From Hydrogenobacter hydrogenophilus (GTDB lineage: Bacteria > Aquificota > Aquificia > Aquificales > Aquificaceae), in contig NZ_OBEN01000006.1 in assembly GCF_900215655.1 (NCBI RefSeq), positions 1 to 64,000 of the forward strand: DNA of 64,000 nt, given 5' to 3'. This document shows, in pieces, positions 44,255 to 52,599 of the stretch (position 1 is its first letter; each line of letters starts with the position of its first letter). Made by a program: the position numbers and the translations under genes. Under the pieces are notes generated by a model, which did not search any database, was not told the origin of the DNA, and was given only the letters and a program-made list of their open reading frames with translations.

Positions 44255-45847
44255 ATGTTTAGGCTACTCATTACAGACCCCATATCGGAGAAGGGTATTG
44301 AACTACTGAGTAGAGAACCAGACATACAGGTGGACAATCAGCCAGACATATCTTACGATGAGTTATTGCAAGTAGTTGAACATTATGATGCCATTATAAC
44401 AAGAAGTAGAACACCTGTAACAGCAGAGCTTATAGACAGAGCTAAAAATCTCAAAGTTATAGGGAGGGCAGGTGTAGGTGTTGACAATGTGGATATAGAG
44501 AGAGCATCTCTTAGAGGTATACTTGTAGTGAACACTCCCGGAGCTAACACCATAGGAGCTACAGAGCTGACCATAAATCACATGCTTAGTGTTATGAGAA
44601 ATGCTCATATGGCTCATCAATCCATAATTGACGGTAGATGGGACAGGAAAAAGTTTATGGGTAGGGAGCTTTATGGAAAAACCTTAGGTATCATAGGTTT
44701 AGGTAATATAGGTTCTCAGGTAGCCATAAGGGCTAAGGCTTTTGGTATGAAAGTTATGGCTTATGACCCTTACATACCCAAAGAGAAGGCAGATAGATTG
44801 GGGGTAAAACTTATGGATAATCTTCATGAGATGTTAAAGCAAATAGATGTGCTTACTATACATGCGCCTCTTACGCATGAAACGAGAAACATGATAACAA
44901 AAAAAGAATTTGAGCTGATGAAGGACGGTGTTGTGCTTATAAACTGTGCAAGGGGAGGTATTGTCAACGAAGAGGATCTACTTTGGGCTTTGGAAGTGGG
45001 AAAGCTTTCCGGTGTAGGGCTTGATGTGTTTTCCAAAGAACCACCTCCCATAGAGTTTGTGGAAAAACTCAAAAAGTTTCCCAATGTGTCTCTTAGCCCT
45101 CATATAGGTGCCAACACGTATGAGTCCCAAGAAAATGTGGCGGTTATAGTTGCCCAGCAAGTTATAAAGGCCTTAAGGGGTATGACTGTTGAGTATGTAG
45201 TGAATGCACCCTTTCCAGATCTATCGGTTCTAACCCTTATAAAACCTCACCTTGACCTTGCAGAAAAAATGGGTAAGTTTATAGTCCAATGGGTAGAAGA
45301 AGGTATAAGGGAAGTGCATGTAGAAGTAAGAGGGGATATAGCACAGCACTTTCATCCCATATCCTCTGCAGTTTTGATGGGTATACTTAGGCAAGTGGTG
45401 GACTTTCCGGTAAACATAATAAATGCGAGCTATGTAGCGAAGGACAGGGGCATAAAAGTAGAAGAGGTCATGTCAGAAGATGTAGAGGACTTTAAACATT
45501 ATATAAAGGTGGTGGTAAGGTCTAACGGTTCTGAAAGAATTGTTGCAGGATCTGTTCTTGAAGGATACATACCCAGAATATTCCGCATAGACAACTATAG
45601 AGTAGACATAGAACCAGAGGGAATAATGCTTATCTTTGAAAACAAAGATGTGCCAGGAGTTATAGGTAAGGTAGGTTCTATCTTGGGTAAAGCTGGTGTA
45701 AACATAGCGGGATTTAGGCTTGGAAGAGAAAAGAGAGGTGGAATAGCTCTTGGCATACTAAATCTTGACGATCCTGTTCCCGAAGATGTGCTTTTGGAAC
45801 TTTCAAAGCTTCCAGAGGTACTTTTTGTAAAGCAAGTCATTGTGTGA
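44255..45847 (+). CDS. serA: D-3-phosphoglycerate dehydrogenase (long form with ASB and ACT domains)
   Basis: 530 residues. The first step of serine synthesis. The NAD-binding motif is TLGIIGLGNIGSQVAIRAKA near residue 145, catalytic Arg/Glu/His lie in NCARGGIVNEEDL and SPHIGANTYESQ. The region after residue 320 is the intervening domain, and an ACT regulatory domain (LIFENKDVPGVIGKVGSIL) ends the protein, suggesting serine feedback control. It abuts the convergent LOG gene with a 1-bp gap. Confidence 0.95.
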   Translation: MFRLLITDPISEKGIELLSREPDIQVDNQPDISYDELLQVVEHYDAIITRSRTPVTAELIDRAKNLKVIGRAGVGVDNVDIERASLRGILVVNTPGANTIGATELTINHMLSVMRNAHMAHQSIIDGRWDRKKFMGRELYGKTLGIIGLGNIGSQVAIRAKAFGMKVMAYDPYIPKEKADRLGVKLMDNLHEMLKQIDVLTIHAPLTHETRNMITKKEFELMKDGVVLINCARGGIVNEEDLLWALEVGKLSGVGLDVFSKEPPPIEFVEKLKKFPNVSLSPHIGANTYESQENVAVIVAQQVIKALRGMTVEYVVNAPFPDLSVLTLIKPHLDLAEKMGKFIVQWVEEGIREVHVEVRGDIAQHFHPISSAVLMGILRQVVDFPVNIINASYVAKDRGIKVEEVMSEDVEDFKHYIKVVVRSNGSERIVAGSVLEGYIPRIFRIDNYRVDIEPEGIMLIFENKDVPGVIGKVGSILGKAGVNIAGFRLGREKRGGIALGILNLDDPVPEDVLLELSKLPEVLFVKQVIV

Positions 45848-45848
45848 T

Positions 45849-46595
45849 CTACACTTTTCCCATTCTGTTCAAAATTTTCTCTAACTTTTCCAAGACAGGG
45901 TTGAGAGGTTCTTTTTCTTTTAAGTATTCATACTGCTGTATTGCTTCATTTAGCACCCTATCCACTACCTGTTCTGGATCATCCACAAGGGTAAGCAAGC
46001 TCAGATCCTCTTCTTCTATGGTACCTTGTGGAACCATAACATGACGCATAAATTCAATAAGCTGTTTCCAATATTCGCTTCCGAAAAGGATAATGGGAAA
46101 GCGATGGCTTTTTCCGGTCTGTATAAGCGTAAGAGCTTCAAAAAGCTCGTCAAAAGTACCAAAGCCACCTGGAAAGATAACATAAGCGAAGGAGTATTTT
46201 ATGAGCATAACTTTTCTTACAAAGAAATAATCAAAGTAAAGGGACTTAGTTTGGTATTTGTTAGGTACTTGTTCTTTGGGAATCTCTATGTTCAACCCTA
46301 CCGATAAAGCACCGGCATCATAAGCTCCCCTGTTGGCAGCTTCCATTATACCAGGTCCCCCACCAGTTATTATACAAAAACCCATCTTACCAAGCCTAAA
46401 AGCGGTTCTGTAAGCCGACTTGTAAAAAGGATTATCTTCACCTATTCTTGAACTACCAAAAAAAGTTATGGCTGGACCTACATGAGCAAGTTCGTCAAAC
46501 CCTCGGACAAACTCACTCATTATCTTCAGAACGCGCCAAGTATCACCCTGCTTTATCTTAAGCTCTTCTATAAGCCTAAGTTCTTCACTGTTCAT
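45849..46595 (-). CDS. LOG family (lysine decarboxylase-like) nucleotide hydrolase
   Basis: 248 residues. A Rossmann-type fold with ITFFGSSRIGEDNP near residue 43, ITGGGPGIMEAANRGA near residue 76 and the LOG signature FPGGFGTFDELFEALTLIQ near residue 160. LOG proteins cleave nucleoside 5'-monophosphates to base and ribose phosphate. The physiological substrate is unknown. Its start overlaps the upstream small secreted protein gene by 11 bp. Confidence 0.87.
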   Translation of the reverse strand: MNSEELRLIEELKIKQGDTWRVLKIMSEFVRGFDELAHVGPAITFFGSSRIGEDNPFYKSAYRTAFRLGKMGFCIITGGGPGIMEAANRGAYDAGALSVGLNIEIPKEQVPNKYQTKSLYFDYFFVRKVMLIKYSFAYVIFPGGFGTFDELFEALTLIQTGKSHRFPIILFGSEYWKQLIEFMRHVMVPQGTIEEEDLSLLTLVDDPEQVVDRVLNEAIQQYEYLKEKEPLNPVLEKLEKILNRMGKV

Positions 46596-46815
46596 TAATG
46601 TCCTTTACCATACCCTCAAGCTTTAGAAGTTCACCTTCCTGTGGACTGTTTATGTTCCTTGAAGGTTTGATGGCCACCTTTTTCTTACCTTTCTTAGCTT
46701 TTTTCTTGTGTAAGTGAGTTTTTTTGTGATGGTTATTTGCATAAGCTTGCTGATAAATAGGTTCTAACAGAGTTATACCTAAAAAGAGTGTGAAAATAAC
46801 AGCCAAGTATCTCAT
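46585..46815 (-). CDS. Small secreted His/Lys-rich protein
   Basis: 76 residues from the ATG at 46815, which follows AAAGGAGG. A signal peptide (YLAVIFTLFLGITLL) ends near AYA-NNHH. The mature N-terminus is very basic and His-rich (NNHHKKTHLHKKKAKKGKKK), then a polar acidic segment. Not recognised; metal or polyanion binding is possible but unproven. The frame can be read back to 46845, but those codons fall in the 5' hairpin and ribosome-binding site. Confidence 0.72.
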   Translation of the reverse strand: MRYLAVIFTLFLGITLLEPIYQQAYANNHHKKTHLHKKKAKKGKKKVAIKPSRNINSPQEGELLKLEGMVKDINEQ

Positions 46816-46827
46816 GCTATACCTCCT

Positions 46828-46845
46828 TTGTCCCTTCGGGGACAA
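46828..46845 (-). promoter_or_regulatory. 5'-terminal mRNA hairpin before the small secreted protein gene
   Basis: TTGTCCC and GGGACAA form a perfect 7-bp stem with a CGAA loop on the minus strand. The stem starts at the transcription start predicted from the promoter at 46851-46880 and ends against the AAAGGAGG site. Confidence 0.55.
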
Positions 46846-46850
46846 TAGAA

Positions 46851-46880
46851 ACTATAAAACAAAACTCTTGAAAATGTCAA
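46851..46880 (-). promoter_or_regulatory. Promoter TTGACA / TATAGT, 18-bp spacer
   Basis: Minus-strand TTGACA (46875-46880) and TATAGT (46851-46856) in the gap between comM and the small secreted protein gene. Confidence 0.55.
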
Positions 46881-46891
46881 GCAACAGCTTA

Positions 46892-48409
46892 TTACACAAG
46901 GAGCCTTTCATCAACTCTAAACTGCAAAGCTTGAGATAAGTGGTGTGCCTTTATGATCTCTTCTCCTTCCAGATCAGCTACAGTTCTTGAAACCTTTAGA
47001 ACCTTCATATAAGACCTACCGGTGAGATGGAGTCTGTCCATGGCATATTCTAAAAGTCTTTTGGCTTCACTATCCATAACGCAGTACTTTTCTACCTCTT
47101 TTTCCTTCATCATACCGTTAAAGCGTGTGGAACTGCCTTTGAACCTTTCCCTCTGTATTTGGAAGGCTCTCTCTATCCTCTTCCTGACTTCAGAAGAGCT
47201 TTCTCCTTTCTTTGTATTTAAAAGCTCTTCCTTTTCCACAGGCTCTACCCAAACCTTCATATCTATGCGATCAAGAATGGGTCCAGAAAGTTTAGATTGA
47301 TAGTTCTTTATCTGCAAAGGGGTGCAGGTGCAGGCTTTGTAAGGATTTGAGTAGTTTCCGCATGGACATGGGTTTATAGCACCTACCAGAAGAAACTCAG
47401 CTGGAAATCTAACCTTTGCACTGGCTCTTGTTATGTTCACATATCCATCTTCCAATGGCTGTCTTAGTACCTCAAGGGTCTTCCTGCTAAACTCTGTCAT
47501 CTCATCAAGGAAGAGAATACCTCTGTGAGCTAAGCTTATCTCACCAGGCATAGGAACAGCTCCTCCACCTATGAGAGACACATCAGAGGCAGTATGGTGT
47601 GGGGATCTAAAGGGTCTTGTTTTTACGATGGGATCAGAAAGCAAACCTGCAACGCTATAAATTCTGGTTATCTCAACAGCTTCTTCAAAGGTAAGGGGTG
47701 GCAATATGGTGATCATCCTTTTGGCAAGCATACTTTTACCCACTCCTGGAGGACCAATAAGAAGCAAATGGTGATAGCCCGCGCAACTCGCCTCTATAGC
47801 CCTTTTGGCAAGCTCCTGTCCACACACATCGCTCAAGTCTATATCAAAATTCTGACTCTCTTTTAAAAGTGTCTCTACATCCACTTCTACGGGAGATTTG
47901 GAAATTTCACCTTTCAGATACTCCACAAGCTCCTGCAAGGTACTAAAGCCGTAAACTTCTGTTCCCTTTACTATCGCACCCTCAAGAGCGTTGCCTTCTG
48001 GCACAAAAAACCTGCGATATCCTTTTTCTTTCAAAGATAACACTATGGGCAGAACTCCGTTTATCTTGTTTATCTTCCCATCAAGAGACAGCTCACCCAA
48101 TATGACGGTATCTTCTGACACCTTTATAACCCCCTGTGTTTGCAGTATGCCTATGGCTATAGGAAGGTCGTAAAGGGTCCCTTGCTTTTTCAAATAAGAC
48201 GGTGATAAGTTTACCGTTATCTTCTTTGTAGGCATGCTATAGCCTATGTTTTTGAGAGCAGACCTTACCCTGTCTTTGGCTTCGTTAATGGCTTTATCAG
48301 GAAGTCCCACTATGTTAAACTGTGGGATACCTTGGGATACATCCACCTCCACATCCACCTCAAACCCATCTATCCCCAGCACCCCACCACTCTTTATCCT
48401 ACAGAACAT
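46892..48409 (-). CDS. comM: ComM/YifB-type Mg-chelatase-like AAA+ ATPase
   Basis: 505 residues. An N-terminal Lon-like ChlI domain (VDVSQGIPQFNIVGLPDKAI) precedes the AAA+ core: Walker A LLIGPPGVGKSMLAKRM near residue 218, Walker B GILFLDEMTEFSRKTLEVLR near residue 295, zinc-like CPCGNYSNPYKACTC, and a Mg_chelatase_C domain. ComM is a helicase promoting branch migration in natural transformation. TATAAT lies 7 nt before the ATG and no ribosome-binding site is present. Confidence 0.93.
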   Translation of the reverse strand: MFCRIKSGGVLGIDGFEVDVEVDVSQGIPQFNIVGLPDKAINEAKDRVRSALKNIGYSMPTKKITVNLSPSYLKKQGTLYDLPIAIGILQTQGVIKVSEDTVILGELSLDGKINKINGVLPIVLSLKEKGYRRFFVPEGNALEGAIVKGTEVYGFSTLQELVEYLKGEISKSPVEVDVETLLKESQNFDIDLSDVCGQELAKRAIEASCAGYHHLLLIGPPGVGKSMLAKRMITILPPLTFEEAVEITRIYSVAGLLSDPIVKTRPFRSPHHTASDVSLIGGGAVPMPGEISLAHRGILFLDEMTEFSRKTLEVLRQPLEDGYVNITRASAKVRFPAEFLLVGAINPCPCGNYSNPYKACTCTPLQIKNYQSKLSGPILDRIDMKVWVEPVEKEELLNTKKGESSSEVRKRIERAFQIQRERFKGSSTRFNGMMKEKEVEKYCVMDSEAKRLLEYAMDRLHLTGRSYMKVLKVSRTVADLEGEEIIKAHHLSQALQFRVDERLLV

Positions 48410-48416
48410 TGTATAA

Positions 48417-48422
48417 ATTATA
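48417..48422 (-). promoter_or_regulatory. -10 box TATAAT of comM (predicted leaderless)
   Basis: A perfect TATAAT on the minus strand ends 7 nt before the comM ATG. Confidence 0.55.
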
Positions 48423-48446
48423 AGATACGCTGGAGAGAAATTTAGA

Positions 48447-48452
48447 TATACT
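48447..48452 (+). promoter_or_regulatory. -10 box TATACT of the flavin reductase-like gene (predicted leaderless)
   Basis: TATACT ends 8 nt before the ATG at 48461, with no ribosome-binding site. The divergent comM promoter is 25 bp away. Confidence 0.5.
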
Positions 48453-48460
48453 ATAAAAGA

Positions 48461-49033
48461 ATGATATTTTTACGCACCCACGAAGCAGATCCTGATGAGG
48501 TCTACAGATTTCTTACAAGGCTTGTAGTTCCAAGACCCATAGCTTGGATATCTACTGTAAGCCCAGAGGGTATAAAAAACTTAGCACCCTTTAGCTTTTT
48601 TAACGCAGTTTGCGACGAACCGCCTATAGTAATCGTATCAATCAGTAGAAGAGACGATGGAAGAAGAAAAGACACAACGGATAACATATTAAGAACGGGT
48701 GAATTTGTGATTAATTTAGTGTCTGAAGAGCTAATAGACAAAGTGGAATTAACCTCAGAAGAGTTCCCACCCCAAGTGGACGAGTTTATGGTAGCTGGTC
48801 TCACACCCACAGAGTCTTTTTGCGTTAAAGCTCCATCTGTAAAAGAAGCGAAGGCTTGGCTTGAATGCAAGCTTTTCAAACACGAAGAGCTCTTTAGCTA
48901 CGACCTTATATTTGGTTTAGTCCTGTGTATCAGAGCGGAAAACCTTGACTACGAACACCTAAAACCTGTAGGTAGGCTTTCTGGCAGGTACTGCAGGCTT
49001 ACTGAGATAAATACAAGGGCTTACTCAGGGTAG
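48461..49033 (+). CDS. Flavin reductase-like FMN-binding split-barrel protein
   Basis: 190 residues. RLVVPRPIAWISTVSPEGIKN near residue 20, APFSFFNAVCDEPPIVIVSI near residue 44 and DNILRTGEFVINLVSEEL near residue 84 are the flavin_reduct domain motifs of FMN-binding split-barrel proteins. Whether it is a flavin reductase or only an FMN-binding protein is open. It overlaps the convergent gene by 13 bp. Confidence 0.87.
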   Translation: MIFLRTHEADPDEVYRFLTRLVVPRPIAWISTVSPEGIKNLAPFSFFNAVCDEPPIVIVSISRRDDGRRKDTTDNILRTGEFVINLVSEELIDKVELTSEEFPPQVDEFMVAGLTPTESFCVKAPSVKEAKAWLECKLFKHEELFSYDLIFGLVLCIRAENLDYEHLKPVGRLSGRYCRLTEINTRAYSG

Positions 49034-49656
49034 AACTCCTCGTCCGCATCTATCTGTAGTAAATCGCTCCTTATGCGAAAGACTGAGTCCTGTATGGGTT
49101 GGGTGCTTACCTTTTGCACTTTCCAGATGGTCTTACCCTTCTGGTCTTCTATAAGAAGTGGTACGCCAAGCTTTTCTGACCAGCAAACGCTATGAGATCT
49201 TTGGGACTCTTTTATCAGATACCAATTGCAATAATAATTACCAAGACGGTAGGGCTTTCTCTTCAGAGCTTCTACGCTATAGGTCTTTTCAGGTGGTCGC
49301 CTCAATACGTGTGCCAAAGAGTACCAGTTGTAGAAAGCTCCCAAACGGTAAAGATTGGTTCTGTTTATCTTAACCACTATCGCTTTCTGTCTGTTTACCA
49401 CAAAGTACTGGTAGTCACCATCCTTAGTCTTGAAGGCATAAAGGTCCATCTTGTCATCCGTAGATCTTCTTAACCTTCTGTCCCCATCGCGCCAGTACTC
49501 AAGCCTGTGGCTTTTACCCTCTGCATCTGTGTAATGAACGATCATATGAAGGTACTTTACCGCGTGGGATACAGAAAAGGCTCTCTCCCAAGAAAGTGTA
49601 TTAGAAAAAGCCCACGCATAAAAGAGAAAAAAGAGGGAAAGAAGGCGCAGGATCAC
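49021..49656 (-). CDS. Exported protein of unknown function
   Basis: 211 residues. A signal peptide (LSLFFLFYAWAFS) precedes a beta-rich mature part with HMIVHYTDAEGKSHRLEYW and YFVVNRQKAIVVKINRTNLY. The alternating pattern suggests a LolA/LolB-like barrel, but I do not recognise the family. It overlaps the upstream phosphodiesterase gene by 4 bp, so the two are made together. Confidence 0.68.
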   Translation of the reverse strand: MILRLLSLFFLFYAWAFSNTLSWERAFSVSHAVKYLHMIVHYTDAEGKSHRLEYWRDGDRRLRRSTDDKMDLYAFKTKDGDYQYFVVNRQKAIVVKINRTNLYRLGAFYNWYSLAHVLRRPPEKTYSVEALKRKPYRLGNYYCNWYLIKESQRSHSVCWSEKLGVPLLIEDQKGKTIWKVQKVSTQPIQDSVFRIRSDLLQIDADEEFYPE

Positions 49657-51626
49657 TCCCTCACCCCCTTGGCAAAATCAAAGTAGGTGTAAGTCCTGCC
49701 ATTGTAAACTACTTTTTTGATCTGAAGCTTTACGTAGAAAGAGGATTTGGCATTGTCTATGTCTTTCCCGTCTGGGTCAGTGGGTAGTTTCATCTGAATA
49801 CCGCTTACCTTGTCAGAGTATATGTAGTCTATAGTAGGTCCAGATACAGCTTCGTTACTGTTGACAAGTGCCTCTACAAGAGGTCTGCCATCTGCATCTA
49901 GTAGGCTAATGCCCAGTATTCTGGCTACTGTAGGTGCTACATCCACATTGCCGGTTGGTAGCTTGTCTCTGAAACCTTTCTTAAAGTCAGGACCGTAGGC
50001 TATCAAAGTATTCCTCACGTCTATGGGGCTAAAGCTTCCGTGCATACCGCGCAGGTTAAACATACTCTCAAACTCTATGCCTCTAAAACCTTGTATCACT
50101 GCATTCTCGTCATAGTCATAGCTGACTATTATGTCTGGGTTGCGCTTTGCGGTATTTTCTAGTCTTACCATGCTCATGGGTAGAGTGCCCGGTATTTTGC
50201 CATAGCGATCATCCACGAATATGGCTCCAAACTCTTCCCTGCTTTGGAGGAATAAGACCACTTTTCTTACAAGGTCTGGGTTACGAGATGGCACATATAT
50301 GTACTCGCTTCCGCCGTTAGAAGCAATCACGATAGCATCTGGGGGTAGGTTTTGGGGTACTTTGTAGCTGGGTGTGGTGTACTTCTGACCCGGCTTACCG
50401 CATACGCTACCATCTGGATCTACCTGAGTTTGGTATACAGTAGTACCATCCGCCTTTATGCCGGACATCACTGGGTCATAGCTACATCCATTTCCATCAT
50501 AAGCCTTGAAACCTGCTCTGGTAAGCAGGTCCGCAAGCCTTACATCTCCAGATACAGAGTAGCCGTTGGGATCAGGAGCACCCACTTGAGCGTTGCCGAT
50601 AGACCTAAGAGGGAAAAGGTTTAGTGGTCCTGATACATTGCTGTGTCCATGGTCAGACACTATTATTATGTCTGTATTGTTGTCTATGCCAAGCTCTTTG
50701 AGCTTGTTAAGGAGCATCCCCAAGAGGTTGTCCATGCACCTCATTGCAGACCTGTAGTTAGGGTTGCCCACTCCGTAGGCGTGCTCGGTGCTGTCTGGAT
50801 CCCTAAACCATATGAGGGTTAGGTTTGGCTTCTTTTTTGGAAGTATGTAATCAAGGTAAACCTTCATCATGTATGTGTTTGCATCGCAGTAAGGAGAGCC
50901 CGATGTGTCTGTAGGGTCAGAGGTAATGCCATCGCTCAGGTTCTTTCTTGGCTTAAAGGCTGTTGGATCTCCGTTATTAGTAGAGAGAGTTATAGAACCC
51001 TGAGGGTAAGCTATTGGTGTTGTTTTAGGAAGTGGGTATCCTGCCTGCTGTAGTTCCTTTGCAAGATCAAGTGGATACACCATCTTTTCGTCGAGTATAA
51101 TACCACCTCTCTTGTAGTCCTGTATGTATGCGGAGCCAGACTTTCCTATAACCGCAGTCTTTAGCCCTGCCTCCTGAGCCTTCTGGAAAAGGGTAGCTAC
51201 CATTAAAAGCTGGTTGTTGTAGTAGGCATTAAGAGTATCCAGTATGGCGTAGTCCTCTGTGAACACAGGTTGGTTATAGTCCACAGGCTGGCCTGCAGAG
51301 TTGTTGCCCTTAGCGCCGGGTGCCCAAACAGTGTTTCCGTAAAAGCCTACCTTATCTGGAAAGCTACCAGTAGCAAAGCTGGATGCGTTTATCATTGTAA
51401 AGGTGGGGTACGTGGAGTGGTTATCCTCAAAGAACACGCCCTCTTGAGCCAGTTTGTAAAGGTTGGGCAAGTCTGTGGGGTTGATCGAGTCTGGGCGCAA
51501 ACCATCCCACACAAAGATTATCACATTTCTCTTTTGACCCTCGTAAGAAGTGCCACCGCCTCCACCGCACGATACCGCAAAGACAAGAAAAAAGACTGTT
51601 AGGAAAAACAGAAAACCTTTTCTCAT
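49653..51626 (-). CDS. Alkaline phosphatase superfamily lipoprotein (type I phosphodiesterase/pyrophosphatase-like)
   Basis: 657 residues. A lipoprotein signal ends at Cys in FAVSCGGGGG. The catalytic domain starts IIFVWDGLRPDSI near residue 37, has the nucleophile Thr in HSTYPTFTMINASSFATGSFP near residue 75, and metal ligands in RDPDSTEHAYG and IIVSDHGHSNVSG. It is a surface or periplasmic phosphohydrolase; the substrate is unknown. GGAGGAGGT lies upstream of the ATG. Confidence 0.85.
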   Translation of the reverse strand: MRKGFLFFLTVFFLVFAVSCGGGGGTSYEGQKRNVIIFVWDGLRPDSINPTDLPNLYKLAQEGVFFEDNHSTYPTFTMINASSFATGSFPDKVGFYGNTVWAPGAKGNNSAGQPVDYNQPVFTEDYAILDTLNAYYNNQLLMVATLFQKAQEAGLKTAVIGKSGSAYIQDYKRGGIILDEKMVYPLDLAKELQQAGYPLPKTTPIAYPQGSITLSTNNGDPTAFKPRKNLSDGITSDPTDTSGSPYCDANTYMMKVYLDYILPKKKPNLTLIWFRDPDSTEHAYGVGNPNYRSAMRCMDNLLGMLLNKLKELGIDNNTDIIIVSDHGHSNVSGPLNLFPLRSIGNAQVGAPDPNGYSVSGDVRLADLLTRAGFKAYDGNGCSYDPVMSGIKADGTTVYQTQVDPDGSVCGKPGQKYTTPSYKVPQNLPPDAIVIASNGGSEYIYVPSRNPDLVRKVVLFLQSREEFGAIFVDDRYGKIPGTLPMSMVRLENTAKRNPDIIVSYDYDENAVIQGFRGIEFESMFNLRGMHGSFSPIDVRNTLIAYGPDFKKGFRDKLPTGNVDVAPTVARILGISLLDADGRPLVEALVNSNEAVSGPTIDYIYSDKVSGIQMKLPTDPDGKDIDNAKSSFYVKLQIKKVVYNGRTYTYFDFAKGVRE

Positions 51627-51833
51627 CTTTGTACCTCCTCCGCCTGTGTTATTTTAGGTACTGTATGTTAAAAAATCGTTAATGGTCAGAGTAAGAGCTT
51701 GGGCCTGTATTCCTGAGAACTCGTATACCGCAATGTATTTGTTTATCCCAAGGAGTATATTTCTTACTTAAAGACACAGTTTGCCATGGCATCCTTTGCA
51801 CACGCAGAGGCAATATAAGAGTTTCAGCTTAGA

Positions 51834-52169
51834 TTAACCCTGTATGGTATACTTGACACTCTGGTTTACGTAAGTATATACCGCGGTGTAGTCAGTAGCG
51901 GTGCTGAATGCTGTTGATACATTAACTAACTTGTTGGAGGTGTATCGCTTGAGTTTTCTGTACACTATGCTACCATTGTCTAACATACAACCTCTGGCTA
52001 TAGTTTCTGCGTAGGAGCTTACTTTGGCTTTCCTCTGGTACTTTAGGTACTAAGGTATGATCAGGTATGCCAGTATGGCTATGATGGCAATAACAATGAG
52101 TAGATCAGTGAGAGTGAAACCTTTGAGCCGTTCATCCTTGCAGAATAAATCAAGCACATAACTCAACAT
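51834..52169 (-). pseudogene. Type IV pilin-like gene interrupted by an in-frame TAG
   Basis: Minus strand, 111 codons plus stop. A prepilin leader ends at Gly17, followed by the N-methylation helix FTLTDLLIVIAIIAILAYL, then Ile-Ile-Pro and a TAG at codon 40 (52050-52052). The same frame continues YLKYQRKAKVSSYAETIARG and on to a TAA at 51834-51836. Pilins usually have Gln at the broken position (IPQY), so one CAG-to-TAG change explains it. Position 5 of the mature protein is Asp instead of the usual Glu. No intact pilus gene is nearby. Confidence 0.8.
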
Positions 52170-52170
52170 A

Positions 52171-52599
52171 CTACTTTCCCATAATTTCCCTACTTTGTTT
52201 CAGTTTAAAGGAAAAGCGGTTCTTAAGGAGGTAGTAAGAGCAAAGAGATAATGTTATAGCACTTGTGGAAAAACTTATTATATTGTCAGTAGAGAAATTA
52301 AGCACATAACTGAAGCTTAATATTTCTGTAGGAGCATGCAAGTAGGCAAGAAAAGTAATTCTCCAAAACTGACTTCTCGCTAAACGCTTTATCTTAAGCT
52401 TTCTGCCTGCATTGAATTTTTGTTGTTGAGCACGATTTCTACTTGTTGCACTGTTTCCAGAAAGCCACAGGTATATATTTTTCTTAAGTACGGGAGAATA
52501 TTTATGGAGAATCTTAGCAAATAGCTAACATAACGGATTTCATATTCTCAAGTCTTATAAGAAGCTCCCTTTCTGGAAAACCCACAAAAAAGACTAATC
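52171..52599. other. Gene-poor stretch upstream of the pilin remnant
   Basis: No recognisable gene. On the minus strand 52171-52524 is free of stops for 117 codons and contains QQQKFNAGRKLKIKRLARSQ, but has no ATG near its start and no family I recognise. The bases AAGCACATAACT near 52153 recur near 52301, suggesting a local duplication. The 5' end of the DUF499 locus remnant begins beyond it. Confidence 0.45.

Noticed and set aside
52050-52052. TAG in the pilin read as pyrrolysine
   Set aside because: No pyl genes or suppressor tRNA are seen in the window; a CAG-to-TAG mutation is simpler.
52171-52524. A 117-codon stop-free minus-strand frame upstream of the pilin remnant
   Set aside because: No start codon near its beginning, no recognised family, and it sits in a decayed region; noted only as an open question.
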